Assembly: GCF_002835735.1 (NCBI RefSeq)
Contig: NZ_PISD01000046.1
Span: 62,001-126,000, forward strand
DNA from: Cytobacillus horneckiae
Lineage (GTDB): Bacteria; Bacillota; Bacilli; Bacillales; Cytobacillaceae
Length of the DNA stretch: 64,000 nt
Reading direction: 5' to 3'
Part shown: positions 57,262-64,000 of the stretch, one piece after another
Layout: every line of letters starts with the position of its first letter
Position numbering within the stretch: the first letter of the stretch is position 1
Translations under genes and position numbers: made by a program
Notes under the pieces: model-generated
Told to the model about the DNA's origin: nothing
Seen by the model: the letters and a program-made list of their open reading frames with translations, nothing else
The model's database searches: none

Positions 57262-57777
57262 ATGCATCCACAACCCTTCATAGAATACTTAGCACACTTC
57301 CATGGTGACAGAGATTATTTTGAATGTCATGAAATCCTTGAGGAATATTGGAAAAGTGTGGATAAAAATAATAAAAGCTCTGTTTGGGTTGGCCTTATCC
57401 AAATTGCCGTATCAAATTATCACCACCGAAGAGGCAATTTCAAAGGCGCTGAACGCACAATGCAAAAAGCGATCATAATTTTAGATAAGAGGCGGAATGA
57501 ATTAATTCAACTCGGATTAGATGAGAAGGAACTTTTCAAATTAATGGAGCATTTGTCTCACTCGATTGCTTCACAGTTACCCTACAAAAGCTATTTTCTC
57601 CCTATTGCTGATTTACAGCTTACTGAAGCGGCAAAACAAGCTTGTTTGAAAAGGGAGTTTAACTGGGGAGCACACAGCGATATGCTAAATGAAGATTTAG
57701 TTCATCGGCATTCAAGAAGAGATCGGACTGATGTAATAATGGAGAGAAAGAAAGCGCTGGAGATGGGCAAGGACTAA
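57262..57777 (+). CDS. ypuF: DUF309 protein (YpuF-like)
   Basis: Soluble helical protein of 171 residues with the DUF309 signature FHGDRDYFECHEILEEYWK at residues 13-31 (conserved His/Glu pattern) and GLIQIAVSNYHHRRGNFKGA near 44. The family is widespread but has no established activity. AAAGGAGG precedes the ATG. It converges with ribT and both end at a shared hairpin. Confidence 0.85.
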   Translation: MHPQPFIEYLAHFHGDRDYFECHEILEEYWKSVDKNNKSSVWVGLIQIAVSNYHHRRGNFKGAERTMQKAIIILDKRRNELIQLGLDEKELFKLMEHLSHSIASQLPYKSYFLPIADLQLTEAAKQACLKREFNWGAHSDMLNEDLVHRHSRRDRTDVIMERKKALEMGKD

Positions 57778-57780
57778 CTT

Positions 57781-58167
<387 letters not shown>

Positions 58168-58275
58168 TCATTGTTTGTTAAACCGTTTATTAGCTATTAT
58201 TTCCATACTTTAAAATAATTAAACGATAATCATTACGATATCATATGTACAATTACGTTCGTTTGCTCAAAAAAT

Positions 58276-58371
58276 TTAACTTCCAGGTGCGATAAATATC
58301 CAATATATAATGCCCCATACAAAACCGATTCCTAAAATAAACAAAAATAATAAAATATTGCTTCGCTTCAT
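58276..58371 (-). CDS. 31-residue single-segment membrane peptide
   Basis: Reads MKRSNILLFLFILGIG followed by FVWGIIYWIFIAPGS: a basic start, one hydrophobic helix and a polar end. AAAGGAGCG lies 14 bases before the ATG, somewhat far. It lies in the 400-base gap between lysA and ribT, in the same direction. I do not recognise a family; it may be a real small protein or chance. Confidence 0.5.
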   Translation of the reverse strand: MKRSNILLFLFILGIGFVWGIIYWIFIAPGS

Positions 58372-58525
58372 GGTGCAAATCTGCGCTCCTTTTTTTCAGC
58401 ACTTATACAATAGAGACTAAAAATCAGCTCAGGTTACCGACTCACTATAAGATAACACCCATTGTACACCATAAGCTAACAGAATCCAATAGATTTTTTT
58501 TGAAAACTATGGCAGGCAAGACAAG

Positions 58526-58553
58526 GCAGGAGGAAAGTCTCCTCTCCTCCTGC
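58526..58553 (-). terminator. hairpin after lysA
   Basis: GCAGGAGG (58526-58533) pairs with CCTCCTGC (58546-58553). The following minus-strand run (CTTGTCTTGCC) is poor in T, so it may be a weak terminator or RNA-stabilising hairpin. Confidence 0.6.
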
Positions 58554-58558
58554 TTAAA

Positions 58559-59878
58559 TTAATTTTTTACTCTTTCATTGATTGGCAGATCAAGGCGAAC
58601 CATGTCTTCAAATGTTTCTCTGCGGACAACTAATGTGGTTGAACCACTTTCAACAAAAACAACTGGCGGCCGCGGGATGCGGTTATAATTATTTGCCATA
58701 GAATAACCGTATGCCCCTGTACAGAAAACTGCTAATAGATCATCACTTCCAGCCCTTGGTAAAGGTAAATCCCAGATGAGCATATCGCCTGATTCACAGC
58801 ATTTCCCAGCAATTGAAACAGTTTCTTCAGGTTGTTCCAGCACTCGATTTGCTAGGACTGCCTCATAATTTGCCTGATATAAAGCAGGACGAATATTATC
58901 ACTCATTCCCCCATCGATGGCCAAATATTTTCTTACGTCCGGAACTTCTTTAGATGAACCGATTTTATAAATCGTTGTACCAGAGTCTCCCACTAAAGAC
59001 CGGCCTGGTTCTATCCAGATTTCGGGCATGTTCATCTGATAGTTTTCAGCCTGTTTTTTTACTTCATTTATTATTTCTTTAACGTATTTATCCGGTGACA
59101 AGGGCTCATCATTATCCGTATATCGAATGCCAAAACCTCCGCCTAGATTAAGTACTCTTGGTTCGTAGGATAGCGCTGTTTTCCAATCGTTCAATTTAGT
59201 AAAGATCTTTTGAGCTGCTAATATAAAACCTGTCGTATCAAATATTTGTGAACCAATGTGGCAATGAATGCCAAGAACATCCAGATTATTTGACTCAATA
59301 GCTAATTTTAATGCCTTTTCAGCTTGACCATTTTGCAAATCAAACCCGAATTTAGAGTCTTCCTGACCAGTTAAAATATAGTCATGGGTATGTGCTTCAA
59401 TCCCTGGAGTTACCCTAAGCAAAATCTTTACTTTTTTATTTAAGCTATCCGCTATTTCCTCCAGCAAATGAATTTCATGGAAGTTGTCGACAACAATGCA
59501 GCCGATATTATTTGTGAGTGCCATCTCCAATTCTTCTCGGCTCTTATTATTGCCGTGGAAATGAATGCGATCTACAGGAAATTCAGCAGCAAGTGCGGTA
59601 TAAAGTTCCCCTCCGGAAACAACATCAAGAGAAAGCCCTTCCTGTTCGACAAGCTGAATCATGGCCACAGTAGAAAATGCTTTGCTTGCATACGCAACCT
59701 GTGCTTTTATGCCTAAATCGTCAAATGTTTGCTTAAAGCCTCTTGCTCTATTTCGAATCAATTCAACATCATAAATATACAATGGTGTGCCATATTTATT
59801 AGCTAAATCAACGGTATCGACTCCACCAATCTCTAAATGCCCCTTATCGTTCACCTTTGACGTTCCGTGAAAATACAT
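58559..59878 (-). CDS. lysA: diaminopimelate decarboxylase
   Basis: PLP enzyme making lysine from meso-DAP, the last lysine step. The PLP lysine is in VAYASKAF near residue 57; HFHGNNKS near 107, HCHIGSQI near 205, the glycine-rich GGGFGIRY near 243, EPGRSLVG near 285 and the second-subunit Cys in CCESGDML near 355 complete the family set. The ATG at 59878 (439 residues) has AAAGAGGGG upstream; the frame is open to 59896. It follows spoVAF as in B. subtilis. Confidence 0.97.
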   Translation of the reverse strand: MYFHGTSKVNDKGHLEIGGVDTVDLANKYGTPLYIYDVELIRNRARGFKQTFDDLGIKAQVAYASKAFSTVAMIQLVEQEGLSLDVVSGGELYTALAAEFPVDRIHFHGNNKSREELEMALTNNIGCIVVDNFHEIHLLEEIADSLNKKVKILLRVTPGIEAHTHDYILTGQEDSKFGFDLQNGQAEKALKLAIESNNLDVLGIHCHIGSQIFDTTGFILAAQKIFTKLNDWKTALSYEPRVLNLGGGFGIRYTDNDEPLSPDKYVKEIINEVKKQAENYQMNMPEIWIEPGRSLVGDSGTTIYKIGSSKEVPDVRKYLAIDGGMSDNIRPALYQANYEAVLANRVLEQPEETVSIAGKCCESGDMLIWDLPLPRAGSDDLLAVFCTGAYGYSMANNYNRIPRPPVVFVESGSTTLVVRRETFEDMVRLDLPINERVKN

Positions 59879-59980
59879 GCTTTCCCCTCTTTCCATTACA
59901 AAAAATCATTTAAAAAAAATACATTTTATATCTAAAAACTATAAAAGATGTGCTCATGCCCTCTTATTAAGTAATGGTAA

Positions 59981-60010
59981 AATAGACAGCATCTAAAGAA
60001 ACTGTCTATT
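59981..60010 (-). terminator. terminator after spoVAF
   Basis: AATAGACAG (59981-59989) pairs with CTGTCTATT (60002-60010), followed by TTTTACC on the minus strand. Confidence 0.7.
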
Positions 60011-60085
60011 CTGTCATCCTTTAACCCTTTATACAGTTGAAAATACTTTATCATATTTCGTACATGGTGCGCAATCGGCAATCAA

Positions 60086-61573
60086 CTATTTATTTCTAGC
60101 AGGCTGTTTATACCTATCTCTTGCATGTGTGATGCTCGGACGAATTTTCGAGCCAGGTACAGCTCTTCTAATCAGGATATGAACAAATGCGCCGGGACAA
60201 AACGGGATAAACGGCCATAAATACGGAGTTCTAAAGGATTTAATACTGGCAAGAATGAGAACAAATAGCGTGATGCCACCGACAAGCCCAGGTGTATGAA
60301 AAATCGCGACCGCCACCAGCAAGCCTATCCGAATCAATTTGTTAGCGATACTCAATTCATAACTTGGCGTGGCAAATGTACCTATCGCAGCAACCGCCAC
60401 ATATAGAATTACCTCTGGTACAAACAATCCTACCTTAATCGCTATGTCACCAATCAATATAGCAGCTATTAAGCCCATAGCTGTAGAAAGAGGGGTCGGT
60501 GTGTGAATGGCTGCCATTCTTAAAAATTCTATTCCTAAATCCGCTAAAAGCAGCTGGATAAGAATAGGAATATTCGTTTCTTCATTCGGTCCAATAAAAG
60601 CGATAGGCTCGGGTAATAATGACGGCTCTAATACGAATAAAAACCATAATGGCAATAAAAAAAGGGAGGCAGCTAACCCGAGAAATCTTAGCCATCTTAC
60701 GAACGTACCTACTGCCGGTGCCTGTCGGAATTCCTCCACATGCTGCAAATGATGAAAAAGAGTTGTCGGTGTAATAATTACGCTTGGCGAGGTATCAACA
60801 AAGATGACGACATGTCCTTCCATTAGATGTGTCGCAGCCACATCAGCACGCTCTGTATATCTGACCAGCGGAAAAGGATTATAGCTCTGATGCAAGATAA
60901 ACTCCTCTACAGACTTATCAGCCATTGTTAAGCCATCAATCTTTATTGCATCAATTTCTTTTCTTATAATATCGATTAAATCTGGGTCTGCTAGCCCTTT
61001 TATGTAACCGATAGAGACATCTGTTTTTGAGCGCTCACCTACATGCATCATTTCAAACCTAAGTCGTTCATCACGGATTCTCCTTCTAGTTAAGGCAGTA
61101 TTGACAATGATGTTTTCTACAAAACCATCCCTTGATCCACGAATAACCTTTTCAGTATCCGGTTCTTGAGGTGTTCTTCCCGGATAGCTTCTCACATCGA
61201 TTACTAAGCCAGTCGTTTCCCCCTCCATAACAACGACAATCAGGCCTGATAAAACTTGATCAACCAATTCGTCAATCGTCTTTATGCGGTCAACCGACTG
61301 ATGAACGATGCGATTTTCAACAATGTCAAAAAGGTGTGTTGATAGCCTTTCATGATCGTTAATTGCTACAAGCTCTTCGACTATTTCAATAATAAATTGG
61401 GTATCTGTCAACCCGTTTATATAATAAAGATGCAGTTCTTTTTTTAACACCTTTAATTTTCGCACACCAAGATCAAAGCTTTCACCAAGTCCTACCCGGT
61501 CTGTCATATATTCTTCCAATTCTTTGACTGATTTAGGAATTGGCCTTTTTCTTACTTCCTTGTGCTCTGCCAT
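60086..61573 (-). CDS. spoVAF: stage V sporulation protein AF
   Basis: Membrane protein related to GerA-type germinant receptor A subunits. The 495 residues comprise a soluble N-terminal ~290 residues ([41 protein letters not shown]) and four to five C-terminal membrane segments ([38 protein letters not shown]). In B. subtilis SpoVAF is needed with FigP for germination amplification. AAGGAGCGG precedes the ATG, which lies 22 bases inside spoVAEA. It is the last gene of the operon. Confidence 0.95.
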   Translation of the reverse strand: MAEHKEVRKRPIPKSVKELEEYMTDRVGLGESFDLGVRKLKVLKKELHLYYINGLTDTQFIIEIVEELVAINDHERLSTHLFDIVENRIVHQSVDRIKTIDELVDQVLSGLIVVVMEGETTGLVIDVRSYPGRTPQEPDTEKVIRGSRDGFVENIIVNTALTRRRIRDERLRFEMMHVGERSKTDVSIGYIKGLADPDLIDIIRKEIDAIKIDGLTMADKSVEEFILHQSYNPFPLVRYTERADVAATHLMEGHVVIFVDTSPSVIITPTTLFHHLQHVEEFRQAPAVGTFVRWLRFLGLAASLFLLPLWFLFVLEPSLLPEPIAFIGPNEETNIPILIQLLLADLGIEFLRMAAIHTPTPLSTAMGLIAAILIGDIAIKVGLFVPEVILYVAVAAIGTFATPSYELSIANKLIRIGLLVAVAIFHTPGLVGGITLFVLILASIKSFRTPYLWPFIPFCPGAFVHILIRRAVPGSKIRPSITHARDRYKQPARNK

Positions 61574-62136
61574 TTAAATCCGCTCCTTTCCAAGATAAGT
61601 TCTACTGCTTTTCTTGTAATCGGTGAGCCATTTTTATAATGATCCACCTTTGCCATTTTTCCGATATCACCGATTCCTACAATAAAAGGGACATTCAATG
61701 TATCGAGACAATAAACGGTATCACCTGTTATTCTGCCTTCTTCCAACTCTGGTATGCCGTATTTATCAACGCCATATTCTGTTAATTCTCCATAACGATC
61801 AATACTTACATGCACCCTTGTCCATTCTTCATGGCGTGTTCTTGAGGCTACTGCGATCACACCAAGCACCTCAATGTCATCATGATTGGCTACATATTTC
61901 ATCGCCTGTTCGCCGGCACCCTCTCCAACAAAGCCGCTATCATCAAACATGACATATACAGGATCTTTTTTAGCTCTTTTTATAAGCTTAACTATCTCAT
62001 GTCCAGAAAGAACTGTCGGATTTGCCCGCGATGCTGAGATGCATCTGCCGCCAACCTCTTTTGCTATCAATTCCATCGTCCGTTTAGCATATTCATCCCC
62101 GTCAGTTATTAAAATGACACGCCTCCGTTCATCCAT
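61552..62136 (-). CDS. spoVAEA: stage V sporulation protein AEa
   Basis: Soluble spore protein of 194 residues (B. subtilis SpoVAEa about 203) with the opening [27 protein letters not shown] and the sequence [14 protein letters not shown] near residue 60. Its role in Ca-DPA movement is accessory and poorly known. GGAAAGGAC precedes the ATG. It follows spoVAB by only 26 bases, where B. subtilis has spoVAC, spoVAD and spoVAEb; spoVAF overlaps its end. Confidence 0.93.
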   Translation of the reverse strand: MDERRRVILITDGDEYAKRTMELIAKEVGGRCISASRANPTVLSGHEIVKLIKRAKKDPVYVMFDDSGFVGEGAGEQAMKYVANHDDIEVLGVIAVASRTRHEEWTRVHVSIDRYGELTEYGVDKYGIPELEEGRITGDTVYCLDTLNVPFIVGIGDIGKMAKVDHYKNGSPITRKAVELILERSGFKWQSTRK

Positions 62137-62162
62137 ATATGATGTCCTTTCCTGTCATATCT

Positions 62163-62585
62163 TTATTTGCCTACAAAATATATCCATTGAAAAAGAGAGC
62201 CAATGATTTTCCCAAAAACAAAGGCCATTAATAAATAGGCGATTTGTCCATCGACACCAATTCTTTTTGCTAATATAGGAAAAACATTCAGTACTTCAGT
62301 TAACGCAGCTGCAAGCATGCCTACAAAAATTCCGCAGGCAAGTCCGATTGGAATTAAAACGACTGGCGTAAAAAAAAATACCGGGTTCCACATCGCAGCC
62401 ATCGCACCTGCCATCACACCTAGAACTGCCGCCCATTCATAAAAATGTATCATTTTCATTGTTTTTGATAATTGCGTAAGCCGCGGGATAATGCCTAATA
62501 CTGATAAGAATGCGACAAAACCAGCCCCTACCGCCAGTCCGCTTGACAGACCAAGAAACATGACGAAAATTGTTTTAATGGTCAT
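62163..62585 (-). CDS. spoVAB: stage V sporulation protein AB
   Basis: Polytopic membrane protein of 140 residues with four hydrophobic segments, expressed in the forespore. The start region IKTIFVMFLGLSSGLAVGAG and the middle FYEWAAVLGVMAGAMAA match SpoVAB. The ATG at 62585 overlaps spoVAA by 11 bases; a TTG one codon earlier is unlikely. It is presumed to help Ca-DPA uptake, though the channel subunits themselves (AC, AD, AEb) are not encoded here. Confidence 0.95.
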   Translation of the reverse strand: MTIKTIFVMFLGLSSGLAVGAGFVAFLSVLGIIPRLTQLSKTMKMIHFYEWAAVLGVMAGAMAAMWNPVFFFTPVVLIPIGLACGIFVGMLAAALTEVLNVFPILAKRIGVDGQIAYLLMAFVFGKIIGSLFQWIYFVGK

Positions 62586-63195
62586 CAATTTTTTTCATAC
62601 TTTCTTTATTCTCATTTAATGAAACGTAATTATCCAAATCCATTTGGTAATTAAACATTTCAACCTCCAATGGGCTTGGCTCTTCATTTAATCTCTTCTT
62701 AAATACGTGATTAAAGAAAATAATCATTCCAAGTCCCAGTCCGATTGAGTAAGGGATTTGAAAGATGAGCGGCTTAGGGTCTATCTCACCAGTTACGAGT
62801 GTGAATATTTTTTGCTGAACTTCCTGCATGCTCACATCTTCATGAAAGTTCATGATTGTTAGAGCCGCTCCGAAAAATAATAGCAGCCAGATTAAGATAA
62901 ACATCGGCTTTGATATTTTTCTTTTTTGGGCAACTACTTCAATAATCGTCTGAGCTGGTCCTATCATCTGAACTTCTATAGGTGCAAACCTTTCTGTCAA
63001 TTGCCTGATTACTTTCATCACATCGATTATGATAATATTTCTGTCCTCAGCCGTTACTTTATATAGCGGCACACGGCTCAATTCTTCTAAAATTGACTCA
63101 TCTGCAATAATTTGTGCTACATCTTTTAGAAATACAAGTTCGTGCGGATTCACTTGCAGACGATGTCGCATGCGAATATATACTAACTGATCCAT
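62575..63195 (-). CDS. spoVAA: stage V sporulation protein AA
   Basis: First gene of the spoVA operon. The 206-residue protein has a soluble N-terminal half (MDQLVYIRMRHRLQVNPHEL...) and two C-terminal membrane segments (about residues 93-112 and 148-167), ending with the family segment FKKRLNEEPSPLEVEMFNYQ. ATG 63195 is used since it matches the family start; the earlier in-frame ATG at 63228 would fall by the promoter -10. A SigG-type promoter lies just upstream. Confidence 0.95.
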   Translation of the reverse strand: MDQLVYIRMRHRLQVNPHELVFLKDVAQIIADESILEELSRVPLYKVTAEDRNIIIIDVMKVIRQLTERFAPIEVQMIGPAQTIIEVVAQKRKISKPMFILIWLLLFFGAALTIMNFHEDVSMQEVQQKIFTLVTGEIDPKPLIFQIPYSIGLGLGMIIFFNHVFKKRLNEEPSPLEVEMFNYQMDLDNYVSLNENKESMKKIDDH

Positions 63196-63229
63196 CCCTT
63201 CACTTCCCACACAAAGATTTCCTTGCATA

Positions 63230-63259
63230 TAGTATGAGTTACTAATATTTACTTCATGA
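63230..63259 (-). promoter_or_regulatory. predicted SigG promoter of the spoVA operon
   Basis: Minus strand TCATG (63259-63255), 18 bases, CATACTA (63236-63230), matching the SigG boxes (GHATR and CATNNTA); a leader of about 30 bases follows. SigG control of spoVA is established in B. subtilis. Confidence 0.6.
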
Positions 63260-63334
63260 AGACCAATAATTGGGTTGGATAAGATTTGTTAAATTTTTCA
63301 TTTTTTTGCTAACTATCCAGTCTTAGTCATAAAA

Positions 63335-63370
63335 AAAGAACACATGGATTTACAAATCCATGTGTTCTTT
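63335..63370 (-). terminator. terminator overlapping the end of sigF
   Basis: 17-base arms AAAGAACACATGGATTT (63335-63351) and AAATCCATGTGTTCTTT (63354-63370); TTTTTATGAC follows on the minus strand. The sigF stop (63350-63352) lies at the loop, so the stem encodes the last residues. Confidence 0.88.
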
Positions 63371-64000
63371 CATTTGCTGGAGTATTTTCTTTTCCAGGCG
63401 GGATACTTGCACTTGTGATATCCCCAGTCTTTCTGCTACTTCAGATTGTGTTTGGTCTTTATAATATCGGAGGTACACAATCAACCTTTCCCGTTCATCG
63501 AGTTCTCTAATCGCTTCCTTTAAAGCAATTTTATCAAACCATTTCCCTTCATTTCCATCATCAATCTGATCAAGCAAGGTAATGGGATCACCGTCATTTT
63601 CATAAACTGTCTCATGAATGGAAGATGGGATCCGTCCTGCTTCCTGAGCAAGAATAATATCTTCAGATGGAATATCAAGAAATTCAGAGAGCTCAGAAAC
63701 AGTAGGAATGCGTCCAAGTGATTTAGACAATTCATCTTTTGCTTTGCGAATCTTATTACCTAATTCCTTTAATGATCGGCTCACCTTTACAGTTCCATCA
63801 TCGCGGATAAAGCGCTGTATCTCCCCGATAATCATCGGAACTGCGTAGGTTGAAAACTTCACATCATAGCTTAAATCGAATTTATCTACTGATTTTAAAA
63901 GCCCAATACAGCCAATTTGGAAAAGATCATCAGGCTCATAACCCCGGTTAAGAAACCGTTGAACAACTGACCACACGAGACGCATATTTTTTTGCACAAT
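63350..64000 (-). CDS. sigF: forespore sigma factor SigF (N-terminus beyond the window)
   Basis: First forespore-specific sigma factor, held by SpoIIAB and freed by SpoIIAA-P dephosphorylation. The visible 216 codons cover region 2 from KNMRLVWSVVQRFLNRGYEP onward (DLFQIGCIGLLKSVDKF, FSTYAVPMIIGEIQRFIRD), region 3 (VSRSLKELGNKIRKAKDEL) and region 4 (LRYYKDQTQSEVAERLGISQ), ending KEHMDL. About 40 N-terminal residues lie past the right edge; the GTG at 63997 is an internal valine, not the start. A terminator at its end separates it from spoVAA. Confidence 0.97.
   Translation of the reverse strand: MVQKNMRLVWSVVQRFLNRGYEPDDLFQIGCIGLLKSVDKFDLSYDVKFSTYAVPMIIGEIQRFIRDDGTVKVSRSLKELGNKIRKAKDELSKSLGRIPTVSELSEFLDIPSEDIILAQEAGRIPSSIHETVYENDGDPITLLDQIDDGNEGKWFDKIALKEAIRELDERERLIVYLRYYKDQTQSEVAERLGISQVQVSRLEKKILQQMKEHMDL

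Overview
The window is chromosomal core DNA of a low-GC, endospore-forming Bacillaceae species. Gene order follows the Bacillus subtilis segment aroC-cheR-ndk-hepT-menG-hepS-mtrB-folE-hbs-spoIVA-gpsA-der-fni-cmk-ypeB-sleB-gudB-recS-fer-ribU-serA-sigX-resABCDE-spmAB-dacB-scpAB-lysA-spoVA-sigF. Spore genes (spoIVA, sleB/ypeB, cotJABC, spmAB, dacB, spoVA, sigF) and AGGAGG-type ribosome binding sites fit this. I cannot name the genus. Most genes read on the minus strand; the plus-strand exceptions are ypzI, ansA, cotJABC, fer, serA, a yjcZ-type gene and ypuF. No rRNA, tRNA, insertion sequence, prophage or CRISPR array was seen.

Layout: 1-6.5 kb carries chorismate synthase (cut by the left edge), chemotaxis methyltransferase, nucleotide, menaquinone/heptaprenyl and folate genes, TRAP and HU. 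6.9-19.2 kb holds spoIVA, yphFE, gpsA, der, a YIEGIA membrane protein with its small partner, fni, an S1 protein, plsC and cmk. 19.3-28 kb holds a PilZ protein, the sleB-ypeB germination operon, prsW, ansA, the bacillithiol disulfide reductase, gudB and mecB. 28-35.5 kb has ypbG, the cotJABC coat operon, ypbFED, recS-ypbB and ferredoxin. 35.5-42.5 kb has ribU behind a complete FMN riboswitch with terminator, divergent serA, a PHP phosphatase, an M23-LysM protein and sigX-rsiX with a self-promoter match. 42.8-49.8 kb has the res genes (cytochrome c maturation and the ResDE sensor pair) and rluB. 50.2-57 kb has spmAB, dacB, an N-terminally extended SOD, ypuI, scpAB and a tiny spore protein. 57-64 kb has ypuF, orphan ribT, lysA, a shortened spoVA operon and sigF (cut by the right edge).

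Many genes serve the sporulation-germination cycle (SigF, SpoIVA, CotJ, SpmAB/DacB, SpoVA, SleB/YpeB), and others serve envelope and redox physiology (ResA-E, SigX, PrsW, YpdA). I found no wholly new multi-gene system. The most notable observations are: a spoVA operon lacking exactly spoVAC, spoVAD and spoVAEb; a dispersed intergenic repeat family with at least five complete or partial copies; a 52-bp degenerate tandem repeat after serA; a 160-bp palindromic element between spmB and rluB; an attenuator-like region between mtrB and hepS; and several non-ATG starts that short-range gene calling would misplace.
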